64,000 nucleotides of DNA from Nonomuraea montanisoli (lineage in GTDB: Bacteria; Actinomycetota; Actinomycetes; Streptosporangiales; Streptosporangiaceae): assembly GCF_013363975.1 (NCBI RefSeq), contig NZ_JABWGN010000001.1, positions 310,001-374,000 on the forward strand, given 5' to 3'. A program made the position numbers and the translations under genes. Below, in pieces: positions 38,669 through 48,739 of the stretch. Below the pieces are notes generated by a model, which worked only from the letters and a program-made list of their open reading frames with translations, ran no database searches and was not told the origin of the DNA. How positions within the stretch are numbered: the first letter of the stretch is position 1; each line of letters starts with the position of its first letter.

Positions 38669-41260
38669 CTACGCCAGCGGCAAGACCCTGCGCACGCTCG
38701 TGCAGACGCCGTCGCTCGCGAGGGAGGCGGCCAGGCGCTCCTCGTCCGGAACGCCGTACTCGGTGGTCCGCTGCCGGACCGGCCGCCCGGTCGCGCCCGC
38801 CATCGCGCGCAGCTCGCTGATCGTCTTGTACGAGCCGTTCTCCGACCCCGCCATGCGGCTGATCGTCTCCTCCATGAGCGTGCCGCCGAGGTCGTTGACG
38901 CCTCCGTCGAGCACCTGGCGGCACAGGTCGTCGCCGAGCTTGACCCACGAGCACTGGATGTTGGAGATGGCGCCGTGCAGCAGGATCCGGGCCAGCGCGT
39001 GCACGGCCCGGTTCTCCCGCGCGGTGGGCCCCGGCCGGGCGATGCCCGCCAGGTAGATGGGCGCGCTGGTGTGGACGAACGGCAGCAGCACGAACTCGGA
39101 GAAGCCGCCGGTCTCCTCCTGCAGCCGCCTGATCAGCTTGATGTGCCGGACCCAGTGCCGGTGGGTGTCCACGTGGCCGTACATCATCGTGGACGTCGTC
39201 GGGATGCCCACCCGGTGGGCCGTGGTGACCACCTGGATCCACTCGGCGGTGGGCAGCTTGCCCTTGGTGAGCACCCAGCGGACGTCGTCGTCGAGGATCT
39301 CGGCGGCCGTGCCCGGCAGCGAGTCGACCCCGGCCTCCTTGGCGGCGTGCAGCCACTCCTCGATCGACAGGTCGGCGCGGCTGGCGCCGTTGACGACCTC
39401 CATCGGCGAGAACGCGTGGACGTGCATGTCCGGCGTCCGCTCCTTGATCGCCCTGGCCAGGTCGAAGTACGCGGTGCCGGGCATGTCGGGGTGGATGCCG
39501 CCCTGCATGCACACCTCGGTGGCGCCCGCGAGCCACGCCTCCTCCGCCCGGTCGGCGACCTGGGCCAGGCTCAGGGTGTACGCGTCGGCGTCGGTGCGGC
39601 GCTGGGCGAACGCGCAGAACCGGCAGCCGGTGTAGCAGACGTTGGTGAAGTTGATGTTGCGGTTGACCACGTACGTGACGTCGTCGCCCACGGTCCGGCG
39701 GCGCAGGTCGTCGGCGATGGCGGCCAGCTCGTCGAGGGCGTCGCCGTCGGCCGACAGCAGCGCCACGGCCTCGTCCTCGCTGAGGCCGGCCGGGTCGCGC
39801 TCGGCCTGGCGCAGCGCCTGCCGGACGTCGGAGGGGGTGCCGGCGCCGGATCCCGCCCCCGCCGTCGCCGCGGGCCCGGTCGCGGCGGCCGGGTCGAGGC
39901 GCTCGCGCAGGGCCTCCCAGTCGCCGTAGACGTGGTCGAAGTCGTCGCGCCGGTCGTGGGTGCGGCCCGTGGTGTCCACCTCGACGTGCAGGTCCACCCG
40001 GCCCGAGGCGGTGAAGCCGCCGTCCGGCTCCTGCCACGGCAGCCCGCGCGGGGTCACGTCCTCGCGGGCCAGGCCGGTGTCCGGGTCGGCCAGCGCCTGG
40101 ACGTGCGCGAACAGCCGGGGGTCCAGCCACGGCTCCCCCGCCAGCACGTACTCGGGGTAGATGGTCAGCCGCTCGCGCAGCCGGAAGCCGGCGCCGGCGG
40201 TGCGGGCCGCGAGCGCGTCGATCTGCGGCCACGGCCGCTCCGGGTTGACGTGGTCGGGGGTCAGCGGCGACACGCCGCCCCAGTCGTCGATGCCCGCCCG
40301 GATCATCAGCTCGTACTCGGCGTCGACGAGGTTCGGCGGGGCCTGGAGGCGCATGCGCGGGCCGAGCACCAGCCGGGCGACCGCGATGGTGGCGGCCAGT
40401 TCCTCCAGGTCGGCGTCCGGCAGGCCGCGCATGGCCGTGTCCGGCTTGGCGCGGAAGTTCTGCACGATGACCTCCTGGACGCCGCCGTACTCGCGCGCCA
40501 CCCGCCGGATCGCGAAGATCGACTCGGCCCGGTCCTCGACGGTCTCGCCGATGCCGATGAGGATGCCCGTGGTGAACGGCACGTTGGAGCGCCCGGCGTC
40601 CTCCAGCACGCGCAGCCGCACGGCGGGGTCCTTGTCGGGCGAGCCGTAGTGGGGCTGCCCCTTCTCCTCGAACAGCCGCCGCGAGGTGGTCTCCAGCATC
40701 ATGCCCATGGACGGGGCCACCGGCTTGAGGCGCTGGAGGTCGCGCCAGCCGAGCACGCCGGGGTTCAGGTGCGGCAGCAGGCCGGTCTCCTCCAGGACGC
40801 GCACCGCCATGGCCCGCACGTACGACAGGGTGTCGTCGTACCCGTGGGCGTCCAGCCACTCACGGGCCTGCCGCCAGCGGTCCTCTGGGCGGTCGCCCAG
40901 CGTGAACAGCGCCTCCTTGCAGCCCATCGCCGCGCCCTGCCGGGCGATCTCCAGGACCTCGTCCGGGCTGAGGAACGCCGCGGGCAGCTTGTGCGGCGCG
41001 GTCGCGAACGTGCAATAACCGCATTTGTCGCGACACAGCCTGGTCAACGGGATGAACACCTTGCGGCTGTAGGTGATCACTCCTTCCCGTCCCACCGCGG
41101 CGAGCCCGGCGTCCCGTACCCGGGACGCGTGCTCCAGCAGGGTGTCCAGATGTTCGCCGCGGGCGTGCAGGAGCACGGCGGCCTCGGTGACGTCGAGGGC
41201 CTTGCCGTCACGGGCACGGGCGAGCGCGCGACGCAGCGCGCTGTCACTGACCAGACTCAT
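38669..41260 (-). CDS. fbiC: Bifunctional Fo synthase (CofG + CofH)
   Basis: An 863-residue radical-SAM fusion making Fo, the deazaflavin core of F420, from tyrosine and 5-amino-6-ribitylamino-uracil. The CofG half has the cluster motif CRDKCGYC (Cys76, Cys80, Cys83); the CofH half has CYTGCRFC around residue 543. A Pro/Ala/Gly-rich linker with variable sequence connects them. The ATG at 41260 is chosen by family alignment ([13 protein letters not shown]); a recognisable ribosome site is lacking. It completes the set with fbiA-fbiB 3 kb away. Confidence 0.96.
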   Translation of the reverse strand: MSLVSDSALRRALARARDGKALDVTEAAVLLHARGEHLDTLLEHASRVRDAGLAAVGREGVITYSRKVFIPLTRLCRDKCGYCTFATAPHKLPAAFLSPDEVLEIARQGAAMGCKEALFTLGDRPEDRWRQAREWLDAHGYDDTLSYVRAMAVRVLEETGLLPHLNPGVLGWRDLQRLKPVAPSMGMMLETTSRRLFEEKGQPHYGSPDKDPAVRLRVLEDAGRSNVPFTTGILIGIGETVEDRAESIFAIRRVAREYGGVQEVIVQNFRAKPDTAMRGLPDADLEELAATIAVARLVLGPRMRLQAPPNLVDAEYELMIRAGIDDWGGVSPLTPDHVNPERPWPQIDALAARTAGAGFRLRERLTIYPEYVLAGEPWLDPRLFAHVQALADPDTGLAREDVTPRGLPWQEPDGGFTASGRVDLHVEVDTTGRTHDRRDDFDHVYGDWEALRERLDPAAATGPAATAGAGSGAGTPSDVRQALRQAERDPAGLSEDEAVALLSADGDALDELAAIADDLRRRTVGDDVTYVVNRNINFTNVCYTGCRFCAFAQRRTDADAYTLSLAQVADRAEEAWLAGATEVCMQGGIHPDMPGTAYFDLARAIKERTPDMHVHAFSPMEVVNGASRADLSIEEWLHAAKEAGVDSLPGTAAEILDDDVRWVLTKGKLPTAEWIQVVTTAHRVGIPTTSTMMYGHVDTHRHWVRHIKLIRRLQEETGGFSEFVLLPFVHTSAPIYLAGIARPGPTARENRAVHALARILLHGAISNIQCSWVKLGDDLCRQVLDGGVNDLGGTLMEETISRMAGSENGSYKTISELRAMAGATGRPVRQRTTEYGVPDEERLAASLASDGVCTSVRRVLPLA

Positions 41261-41316
41261 ACGAGGCACACTACGACGACCTGAGTTCGCCCCCCGCACC
41301 CAGGGGTGGCCCGAGG

Positions 41317-42210
41317 TCAGAAGGAGCGGTAGTCGCGCACGGCCATCCGCGGGCCGCGCGCGGGCGGGCGCAGGCCCGTGAGCATGACCAGGACGGAGGC
41401 CCGGTGCCGGTGCCCGGCGTACGGCTCCAGCAGCCGCAGCATGCCCGGGTCGTCGGTCTTCTCCCCCGTCAGCGCGTAGCCGACGAGCTTGGCCAGGTGG
41501 AAGTCCCCCACGCTGAGCGCGTCGGGGTCGCCGAGGGCGCGCTGGCGCACCTCGGCCGACGTCCACACGCCGACGCCGGGCAGCGCCCGCAGCAGCCGGT
41601 CGAGCTCCTCGGTGGTGGCGGCGGCCTCCAGCTTGGCGGCGTGCCAGGCGGCCGTGGCGATGGTCCGGGCGCGCACGGCCTCGGCGCCCGCGCGGTGCCA
41701 GTGCCAGGACGGGACCTGCGGCCACACCTCGGGTTCGGGCACCACCCGCATGCCCTCGGGGGCAGGGCCCGGGGCCGGCGTGCCGTAGCGGTGCAGCAGC
41801 CACCGCCAGGCCCGCCACGCCTCACGGCCGACGACCTTCTGCTCCAGCACGGCCGGCACCAGGGCCTCCATGACGCGGCCGGTGCGCCCGATGCGCAGCC
41901 CGGCGTGCCTGCGGGCGGCCTCGGCCAGCACCTCGTGCCGCACCGCGAACCCGGTCAGGTCGTCGTCGGCCCCCACCCAGGCCGGCATCATCTCCAGCAG
42001 CCACCCGGCCCCGGGGCCCCACGCCCGGCCGAGCACCGCGCCGCCGTGGACGCCCACTCGCAGGGTGCCGGGGCCGTCGGGGGTCCTGGAGGTGCGCCAT
42101 ACGGCGCCGTCGGGGGTCTGCCGCCAGGTGGGGTCGCCGGAGCCGCGCCGGTGCGGGGCCAGCGCCAGCCCCACGTCCAGCGGCCCACCGGGCTCCCACC
42201 TGCGCTCCAT
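41317..42210 (-). CDS. HhH-GPD family DNA glycosylase (3-methyladenine type)
   Basis: A 297-residue protein. The helix-hairpin-helix GPD core is visible as [20 protein letters not shown] followed by [18 protein letters not shown], whose Asp is the expected catalytic residue; [19 protein letters not shown] precedes it. The family excises alkylated or other damaged bases. No 4Fe-4S cysteines are present, so it is AlkA-like rather than Nth-like. It is the gene nearest the duplicated segment at 42.3-42.5 kb. Confidence 0.85.
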   Translation of the reverse strand: MERRWEPGGPLDVGLALAPHRRGSGDPTWRQTPDGAVWRTSRTPDGPGTLRVGVHGGAVLGRAWGPGAGWLLEMMPAWVGADDDLTGFAVRHEVLAEAARRHAGLRIGRTGRVMEALVPAVLEQKVVGREAWRAWRWLLHRYGTPAPGPAPEGMRVVPEPEVWPQVPSWHWHRAGAEAVRARTIATAAWHAAKLEAAATTEELDRLLRALPGVGVWTSAEVRQRALGDPDALSVGDFHLAKLVGYALTGEKTDDPGMLRLLEPYAGHRHRASVLVMLTGLRPPARGPRMAVRDYRSF

Positions 42211-42631
42211 CACCCGTCCAGTGTGCCGCCTCACCGGCCCGGCCGCGGACGCCGAGGGGTGTCGGGCGCCCAGGAAAGGTGTGCCCCTCAAGGAGGATGC
42301 GCCCTCCTCGCGAAGAGGGTCACCCCGCACGCAACGCGCACCTCAGCGACGGCGCGCCCCCTCAGAAGAGGCGCCCTCGCGGAGGGGGTGCCCATGCGGA
42401 GGGGGCCGTCCCCCAGGGAGGATGCGCCCTCCTCGTGAAGAGGGTCACCCCGCACGCAACGCGCACCTCAGCGACGGCGCGCCCCCTCAGAAGAGGCGCC
42501 CTCGCGGAGGGGGTGCCCATGCGGAGGGGGCGTCCCCCGGAGAGGAGTGACCCTACGGAGGGGAGCCCCCGGAGAGGGGTGGCCCTGCGGTGGGGTGCCC
42601 CTCGAAGGGGTGTGACAGGCCGGGGGAAGTG
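42211..42631. other. 421-bp gap containing a long duplication
   Basis: No gene is supported. It holds two nearly identical 113-bp segments (see repeat entry) and flanking GGAGAGGGGTG-like short repeats from 42533 to 42625. The frames that cross it are periodic by-products of the repeats. Confidence 0.7.
42294..42531. repeat. 113-bp direct repeat, two copies, 125-bp period
   Basis: Copy 1 spans 42294-42406 and copy 2 42419-42531. They differ at one base (C/T near the left end); an extra C in the right junction is the only indel. Each begins AGGATGCGCCCTCCTCG and includes several small hairpins. Almost no divergence means recent duplication or gene conversion. Confidence 0.92.
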
Positions 42632-43723
42632 TCAGACGTCGGTGGAGTAGCGCACGGCCCGCTCGGGAAGCTCGACGTTGGGCCACACACGCACGCCGTG
42701 CTGGAGCTCGTTGCCCGCCCCCACCACGGCCCCGTCGCCGATGACGGCGTCGCGCACCACCGCGCCCGAGCACACCCGTGCCCCCCGCCCGACGGCCGAG
42801 TCGACCACCGTCGCGCCCGAGTGCACCACGCAGCCGTCGCTCAGCACGCTGCCCGACACCACGGCCCCCGCCTCGACGACCGTGCCGGCGCCGATGGCCG
42901 AGCCGCCGTTGACCTTGGCCTCCGGTGAGACCACCGCGCCGTCGAGCGCGAGGTACTCGCCGGGCGGGCCGGGCAGCGCGGGCGAGGCCAGCCGCCCGAG
43001 CACGAGGTCGCGCGAGCCCCGCACGAACGCGGCCGGGGTGCCGACGTCGAGCCAGTAGGTGCGGTCGGCGTAGCCAAGGACCAGCTCGCCCGACTCGATG
43101 AGCCCGGGGAACGTCTCGCGCTCGACCGAGACGACCTCGCCGCGCGGAATGCTGTCGATGACCGAGCGGGTGAAGACGTAACAGCCCGCGTTGATGCGGT
43201 TGGTGACAGGATTGGGGGTCTTCTCCAGGAACGCCGTGACCCGGCCCTCGTCGTCGGTGGGGACGCAGCCGAACCGGGTCGGATCGTCCACCTCCGTCAG
43301 ATGGAGCGTTACAGAGGCGCCCCTGGAGACGTGGGCGCGCACCTGGTCGCCGATGTCGTGCCCCGACAGGATGTCGCCGTTGAGCACCAGCACGGGGTCG
43401 GAGGGCCCGCAGGTCAGCGCCTCGGCCGCGTTGCGGATGGCGCCGCCCGTGCCGAGCGGCGTCTCCTCGGTCATGTACTCCAGGGAGAGTCCGAACGCGG
43501 AGCCGTCGCCGAAGGCGGGCTCGAACATCGACGCCTTGTAGGAGGTCGCGAAGACGATCCGGCGCACCCCGAAGGAGCGGGCGCGGGCGAGCTGGTGCGC
43601 CAGGAACGGCACCCCAGCGGTCGGCAGCAACGGCTTCGGCGTGCCGAGTGTCAGCGGACGCAGGCGCGTGCCCTGGCCGCCGACCAGGAGGATCGCCTCG
43701 AGGCCTGGCAAAGAGCTCTCCAT
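42632..43723 (-). CDS. Mannose-1-phosphate guanylyltransferase-type NDP-sugar pyrophosphorylase
   Basis: A 363-residue enzyme: N-terminal nucleotidyltransferase domain with LLVGGQGTRLRPLTLGTPKPLLP, LVLNGDILSG and RINAGCYVF, and C-terminal left-handed beta-helix hexapeptide repeats (about residues 250-350). It most resembles GDP-mannose pyrophosphorylases and would convert mannose-1-P, from the manB pathway, to GDP-mannose for the neighbouring glycosyltransferases. The ATG at 43723 is preceded directly by an in-frame GTG. Confidence 0.88.
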   Translation of the reverse strand: MESSLPGLEAILLVGGQGTRLRPLTLGTPKPLLPTAGVPFLAHQLARARSFGVRRIVFATSYKASMFEPAFGDGSAFGLSLEYMTEETPLGTGGAIRNAAEALTCGPSDPVLVLNGDILSGHDIGDQVRAHVSRGASVTLHLTEVDDPTRFGCVPTDDEGRVTAFLEKTPNPVTNRINAGCYVFTRSVIDSIPRGEVVSVERETFPGLIESGELVLGYADRTYWLDVGTPAAFVRGSRDLVLGRLASPALPGPPGEYLALDGAVVSPEAKVNGGSAIGAGTVVEAGAVVSGSVLSDGCVVHSGATVVDSAVGRGARVCSGAVVRDAVIGDGAVVGAGNELQHGVRVWPNVELPERAVRYSTDV

Positions 43724-43743
43724 CACTCCGCGAGGTTACCGAA

Positions 43744-44862
43744 CTATTCGACCGCGCGTTGATAGGAGGCGAGATGCGCTTCGGCGGAAGCCTTCCACGT
43801 GAACTCGCGGGCCCGCGCGAGCCCCGCCTCCTGGAGCGCCAGGCGGCGCTCGGGCGAGGCGAGCAGCCGGCCGAGCTCCAGCGCGATGCTGTCGGCGTCG
43901 GGCTCGGTGTAGGCGACGGCGTCGCCGCCCACCTCCGGCAGCGAGGCGCGGTGTGTGGTGAGCACCGGCGCGCCGCACGCCATGGCCTCCAGGACCGGCA
44001 GCCCGAACCCCTCGCCGCGCGACGGGAACGCCACCACGAGCGCGCCGCCGAGGAACCCCGCGAGGTCGGGCATGCGCAGGAACCCGGGGCGCACCACCTT
44101 CACGGTGGCCTCGACCTCCCGGCAGGCCGCGTCGACGTCGTCCTCGTGGATGCCGCCGCCGAGCACGAGGGCGGGCGGCTCGTCGATGTTCTTGACGGCG
44201 GCGGCGAAGCCGCGGATGAGGTTGGGCACGTTCTTGCGGGGTTCGAGCGCGCCGAGGAAGGCGACGTACGGCTGGCCGTGCAGGCCGCACCGGTCGGCCG
44301 CCCGGCGGCGCTCCTCCTCGCTCGGCGGGTGGAACAACGCCTGGTCGACGCCGTGGTAGGCGACGTCGATACGGGTGGGGTCGGCCGCCAGCACGCGCAC
44401 CATCTCGTCACGGGTCGCCTTGGACGGCACGATGACGCGGGCGGCGTGGCGCACGGCGGTGCGGGTGGCCGAGCGGAAGAAAGCCGCCTTGGCGGCGCTG
44501 TGGTGCTCCGGCTCGGTGAACCAGGTGACGTCGTGGACGGTCACGACCGTGGGCAGCCCGGCGTGCAGCGGGATCGAGTAGTAGGGCGCGTGGATGACCT
44601 CGGCCCCCGCCTGGCGGGCGAGCAGCGGCAGGCCGGTCTGCTCCCACGTGAGGCGGGCGGCGCGGTTGGTGATCGAGACGGGGCCCGGCCGGACGTCGGC
44701 CGTGGGCGCGAGACGGCGGTAGCGGCCGGCGTCGGGTCGCTGGCAGACCACCACGAGGTCGGCTCCGGCGGCGTCGAGGGCGGCCACCAGCCCGTCCACG
44801 TAACGGATGAGCGCGCCACGGTCCGCGGGGACGGCCGCCGCGTCGACGAGCACTCGAGGCAT
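43744..44862 (-). CDS. Glycosyltransferase family 4
   Basis: A 372-residue GT-B enzyme. Seen: FLGALEPRKNVPNLIRGF and the donor-binding PSRGEGFGLPVLEAMACGAPV with the EX7E pair. GDP-mannose is a plausible donor because the pyrophosphorylase gene follows 20 bp downstream. The acceptor cannot be told from sequence. Confidence 0.92.
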   Translation of the reverse strand: MPRVLVDAAAVPADRGALIRYVDGLVAALDAAGADLVVVCQRPDAGRYRRLAPTADVRPGPVSITNRAARLTWEQTGLPLLARQAGAEVIHAPYYSIPLHAGLPTVVTVHDVTWFTEPEHHSAAKAAFFRSATRTAVRHAARVIVPSKATRDEMVRVLAADPTRIDVAYHGVDQALFHPPSEEERRRAADRCGLHGQPYVAFLGALEPRKNVPNLIRGFAAAVKNIDEPPALVLGGGIHEDDVDAACREVEATVKVVRPGFLRMPDLAGFLGGALVVAFPSRGEGFGLPVLEAMACGAPVLTTHRASLPEVGGDAVAYTEPDADSIALELGRLLASPERRLALQEAGLARAREFTWKASAEAHLASYQRAVE

Positions 44863-44957
44863 TACGAAGATCTTCTCCCCTCAAGATCATCGCGGGAGCC
44901 CTGGCGTCCCCCTCTGGGTTCAGCTTATGACCAGCCTCCCCCAAATCGGGGCTCAAA

Positions 44958-45851
44958 TCACACGTCGCCGCGTCGTGCGGCGAGTCCCGCCAAACCCGCG
45001 CAGATGAGGTCGCCGATCACGATGATCACCCGGGAGCAGAGGGCCACCGCGATGGCCGATCCCCGGTCCAGGACCGGGGACAACACGGCCACCATGGCCA
45101 CCTCGCGCACCCCCGCGCCCGCGGGCACGACGAAGGTCAGGATGCCGAGGCACCACGTCAGCGCGAACGCGCCGACGGCGAACACCAGGCTCGCCCGCGG
45201 GATGAGGAAGTACAGGTGGGCGCCGTAGCACGCCCAGCCGGCCAGCGCCCAGCCGAGCGCGGTGAGCATGCCCCGGCGCGTGAGCGGCCGCTCCAGCGGC
45301 TCCCTCTTGAGCTTGCGCAGCCCGAAGCCGATCAGGCCGTTGACGACCTTCGGCTCCAGCAGCACCAGCAGCACCGGCGCGAGCAGCAGCAGCCAGCCGA
45401 AACGGTCCCAGCCGAGCGTCACCGCGCTGACGAGCAGGCCGGTGGCGAGCTGGATCGGCATCATGAGGAAGAACGCGGCCGCGCTGCGCGCCCGCGGCAC
45501 GCCGAGGTCGCGGCCCATCTCCATCTGGGCGAGCACCGGCCAGACCGCGCCGGGGATGTACTTGCCGAGCTGGCCGACGAAGAACACCTTGGCCGCCGGC
45601 CGGTACGGCAGCGGCGAGCCGAGGTCGGCCAGCAGGGTGCGCCAGGTGAGCATGGCCCCGAGCAGCGCGGCCACCACGGCGGCCAGCGAGCCGGCCACCA
45701 TCGGCCAGGTCAGCCTGGCGAGGCCGGCCACGACGTCGTCCCACTGCGAGGCCACGGCCCAGCCGCCGAACCCGAGGGCGATCAGCAGGAACCCGAAGCG
45801 GACGACCTTGCGGGCGACCGGCCGCCGCCCGGCGCCGACGTCGGTGCTCAC
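44958..45851 (-). CDS. Lysylphosphatidylglycerol synthase TM-type flippase-like membrane protein, copy A
   Basis: A 297-residue polytopic protein of the LPG_synthase_TM/UPF0104 family. Seen: VGQLGKYIPGAVWPVLAQMEMGRDLG, a family core, and FVVPAGAGVREVAMVAVL near the C-terminus, within eight or so hydrophobic segments. The same fold forms the flippase half of MprF; stand-alone members near glycosyltransferases may move lipid-linked sugars or phospholipids. The GTG start overlaps the methyltransferase stop (GTGA). Confidence 0.88.
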   Translation of the reverse strand: MSTDVGAGRRPVARKVVRFGFLLIALGFGGWAVASQWDDVVAGLARLTWPMVAGSLAAVVAALLGAMLTWRTLLADLGSPLPYRPAAKVFFVGQLGKYIPGAVWPVLAQMEMGRDLGVPRARSAAAFFLMMPIQLATGLLVSAVTLGWDRFGWLLLLAPVLLVLLEPKVVNGLIGFGLRKLKREPLERPLTRRGMLTALGWALAGWACYGAHLYFLIPRASLVFAVGAFALTWCLGILTFVVPAGAGVREVAMVAVLSPVLDRGSAIAVALCSRVIIVIGDLICAGLAGLAARRGDV

Positions 45852-46675
45852 AGCGGCTGCGGAGGCTGCGGGAGCGCGGCGCCCGCCGGGCGGCGCGGCG
45901 TCTTGGTGGCCACCCACAGGTACGTGGGCACGAGCGGCAGCGTCATCCGCAGCAGCGCGCGCGGCGCGCGGGCGAGCACGGCCTGCGCCACGCGGCCCAC
46001 CGTGCCCGGGAACAGCTCGGAGCCGGCGAAGCTGGTGGGCGTGGCGAGCACCGGGAGCGTGTAGTCCCACACGTGGAAGGCGCGCAGCATGCGGCGCAGC
46101 CCCCGCCGGGTGCGGAAGCGCTCGTAGTAGTGGTCGGCCCGGCCGAAGGCGCGCACGTAGCGGTCGGCCAGCGCGGGCGGCAGGTAGGACAGGAACGGCA
46201 GCTTGTAGTGGGGTTCCATGATCCCGAGCCGGTTGCCGAGGCCGAGGTAGAGCGTGCCCTTGTCGGACAGCACCCGGTGCATCTCGGCGACCACCGCGTC
46301 GGGGTCGACCACGTGCTCGTAGATGTGGTTGAACACCAGCACGTCGATCGAACCGTCGGGGAACGGCAGCGCCGTGCCGTCGCCGCAGACGAACGCCACC
46401 CGCGCGCCGAAGCGGTCGGCCGCCCTGCGCAGCCCCGGCACGTCGATGTCGACGCCCAGCGTGCGGCCCGCGCCGGCCCCGGCCAGCTCGTCGGCGATGA
46501 ACCCGGCCGAGCAGCCGACGTCGCCCACGACCAGCCCGTCGAGCGGGCCGTGGAAGTGCTCCAGCACCGCGATGATCTTCGCGGCCTTGCGCCTGCGCTT
46601 GGCCTCGTCGAGCATCGCCGCCTGGAACTCGGAGTACTCGAGCTGCGCGACCCGTTCCTTTCCCACGACGCCCAA
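45848..46675 (-). CDS. Class I SAM-dependent methyltransferase
   Basis: A 275-residue enzyme with motif I VVGDVGCSAGFIADEL, acidic DIDVPGL after strand 2, GDGTALPFPDGSIDVLVFNHIYEHV and a C-terminal hydrophobic region (LRMTLPLVPTYLW) that may touch the membrane. The family (Methyltransf_11/25) methylates sugars, lipids and small molecules; location suggests a glycan or lipid-linked sugar. Coupled to flippase-like copy A. Confidence 0.88.
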   Translation of the reverse strand: MGVVGKERVAQLEYSEFQAAMLDEAKRRRKAAKIIAVLEHFHGPLDGLVVGDVGCSAGFIADELAGAGAGRTLGVDIDVPGLRRAADRFGARVAFVCGDGTALPFPDGSIDVLVFNHIYEHVVDPDAVVAEMHRVLSDKGTLYLGLGNRLGIMEPHYKLPFLSYLPPALADRYVRAFGRADHYYERFRTRRGLRRMLRAFHVWDYTLPVLATPTSFAGSELFPGTVGRVAQAVLARAPRALLRMTLPLVPTYLWVATKTPRRPAGAALPQPPQPL

Positions 46676-46816
46676 CAGTACCCGCGCCCCGGGCCGCCGA
46701 TCGCCCGTCCGGACGCGACGGGCGGGCCGGGACGTCCGGCGCGGGCCCGCCGTGGCCCGCCCCTCCTGCCCCCGCGCCCTCTATCCGCCCGTGCTGATCA
46801 CGCGTACCCTTGGCGG

Positions 46817-47776
46817 ATGCTCCGCCGCCTGCTGCGCATCGTGCTCGCGCTGGTCGCGCTCGGTTTCCTCGGCTACGGCCTGGCACGCAACTGGGACGAG
46901 ACCACGACGGCCGTGGCGCGACTGTCGCCCTGGGCGCTGCCCGGCGCGTTCGCCGCGGTGCTGGCCGGCCAGTTCTGCAGCCTGCTCGCCTGGCGGCGGG
47001 TGCTGGCCGGGCTCGGCTCGCCGCTGCCGCTGCGGGTCGCCGGCCGCATCATGTTCGTGGGCCAGCTCGGCAAGTACATCCCGGGCTCGGTCTGGGCGTA
47101 CGCCGCGACGATGGACCTGGGCCGCGACCACGGCAGCCCGCCACGCCGGACGTTCGCCTGCATCTCGCTGTCGCTGGTCATCAACCTCGGGGTGGCGCTG
47201 TCCGTCGCCGCCGCCACGCTCGCCACCCAGCAGGTCGTGCGGCAGGCGTGGTACCTCCTGCTGCTGGTGCCGGTGATCATCCTGTGCCTGCACCCGAAGG
47301 TGCTCACCTGGGGCCTCAACCTGGCGCTGCGCCTGGCCCGCAGGGAGCCGCTGGAGAGCGTGCTGCCCGGCCGCGCGGTCGTGGCCGCCGTGGGCTGGAC
47401 GGCGCTCGGCTGGTTCGTGTTCGGCCTGCACACCTGGCTGCTCGCCGGCCGCTGGGACCTGTACGTGGTCGCCACCGGGGCCTACGCGTTCGCCTGGGCC
47501 ACCGGGCTGCTCGCGTTCTTCGTGCCCGCCGGGGTCGGGGTGCGCGAGGGCGCGATGGTGCTGGTCCTCACGCCGGTCGTCGGCACCGGGGCGGCGCTCG
47601 CCGTGGCCGTGGCCTCACGGCTGGTGTTCACGCTCGCCGACGTGACCGCCGCGGGCGTCGCGTTCCTGCTGGGCCGTCAGAGCGCCAGGAGCGCCGAGGT
47701 GTACGCCGACCAGAACGGCTCGGGATCGACCGCCTTGACCCCCGACCGCAACCTCTCCGGCTCGCCGGAGGCGTAG
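46817..47776 (+). CDS. Lysylphosphatidylglycerol synthase TM-type flippase-like membrane protein, copy B
   Basis: A 319-residue paralogue of copy A with the same cores: VGQLGKYIPGSVWAYAATMDLGRDHG and FFVPAGVGVREGAMVLVL. It is read divergently from the methyltransferase. Its last ~33 codons run over the 3' end of the convergent glycosyltransferase gene; these residues (after VAFLLGRQ) look unlike the family, so the extension may be an accidental read-through caused by a missing stop. Confidence 0.87.
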   Translation: MLRRLLRIVLALVALGFLGYGLARNWDETTTAVARLSPWALPGAFAAVLAGQFCSLLAWRRVLAGLGSPLPLRVAGRIMFVGQLGKYIPGSVWAYAATMDLGRDHGSPPRRTFACISLSLVINLGVALSVAAATLATQQVVRQAWYLLLLVPVIILCLHPKVLTWGLNLALRLARREPLESVLPGRAVVAAVGWTALGWFVFGLHTWLLAGRWDLYVVATGAYAFAWATGLLAFFVPAGVGVREGAMVLVLTPVVGTGAALAVAVASRLVFTLADVTAAGVAFLLGRQSARSAEVYADQNGSGSTALTPDRNLSGSPEA

Positions 47777-48738
47777 AAGCGCTCGATCGCCGCGCGCAGC
47801 GCCCCGGCGTCGCCCGGCTCGACCAGCAGCCCGTCCACCCCGTCGGTGACGTGGTCGGCCAGCGCCCCGACCCGGGTGGCGATCACCGGCACGCCGTGCT
47901 CGTGGCCGAGCCAGACGTTCTGGCTGGCGGTCGCGCTGCGGTAGGGCAGCACCAGCGCGTCGGCCCGGGCGAACAGCCCCGGCACGTCCTCAGCCGCCAC
48001 GTAACCGGGCCGCAGCTCGACCCGGTCGGCGACGCCCAGCTCGGCGACCAGCGCCTTCGTCTCCTCAAGCCCGCCCCAGAACTCCCCGGCCACGGTCAGC
48101 GACACGCCCTCGGGCAGCGCGCGCAGCAGCAGGTCGAGCCCCTTGTACGGCCGGACGATGCCGAAGAACAGCAGCCGCCGGTGCACGGCCGTGGACCGCT
48201 CGGCGTGGGTGGAGGGCAGGTGCGGCGGCAGCCCGGCCACCCCGACGGGGGCGGAGGTCAGCGACCTGGCCAGCTCGGCCTGCTGCTCGGAATGGGTCAG
48301 CACGCCGTCCACCCGCCGCAGCAGCGCCCGCATCAGCGGCCGGTCGTACGGCTTGCGCTCGTGCGGCAGCACGTTGTGGCACAGCGCGACGGCGCGGGTC
48401 CGGCGGCCCAGGCCGTACAGGATGCCGAGGTAGGCGGGCACCTGCACCGGGCTGAGCACGGCGAGGACGACCAGGTCGGCGAAGCGCAGCCGGCGGCCGG
48501 CGGCGACCCACCCGTCGGGGCGGCGCCAGTCGAGGCGGCGCTCGGTCCGGGGGTACGGCCGGCCCTCGGGCGCGGAGATCGTCTGCTGGCCGGGGTAGAG
48601 GAACGACGGGTACTGGGCGCGCCAGGACTCGATGACCACGTCGTGGCCCAGCGCGGACAGCCGGTGCGCCAGCTCGGTGGTGTGCTGGGCGCCGCCGCCC
48701 TTGTACGGGTAGGTGGGGCCGACGATCGCGACGCGCAC
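47677..48738 (-). CDS. Glycosyltransferase family 4
   Basis: A 353-residue GT-B enzyme, starting MRVAIVGPTYPYKGGGAQHT. It contains LLFFGIVRPYKGLDLLLRAL and PYRSATASQNVWLGHEHGVPVIATRVG. The donor is unknown. It overlaps the convergent flippase-like gene by 100 bp at its 3' end and starts directly after the GT2 stop upstream, forming a two-gene operon with it. Confidence 0.9.
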   Translation of the reverse strand: MRVAIVGPTYPYKGGGAQHTTELAHRLSALGHDVVIESWRAQYPSFLYPGQQTISAPEGRPYPRTERRLDWRRPDGWVAAGRRLRFADLVVLAVLSPVQVPAYLGILYGLGRRTRAVALCHNVLPHERKPYDRPLMRALLRRVDGVLTHSEQQAELARSLTSAPVGVAGLPPHLPSTHAERSTAVHRRLLFFGIVRPYKGLDLLLRALPEGVSLTVAGEFWGGLEETKALVAELGVADRVELRPGYVAAEDVPGLFARADALVLPYRSATASQNVWLGHEHGVPVIATRVGALADHVTDGVDGLLVEPGDAGALRAAIERFYASGEPERLRSGVKAVDPEPFWSAYTSALLAL

Positions 48739-48739
48739 G

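Noticed and set aside
42211..42631. Protein genes in the duplicated segment
   Set aside because: Frames recur in both copies with the same arbitrary sequence in several reading frames; no domain and no initiation signal.
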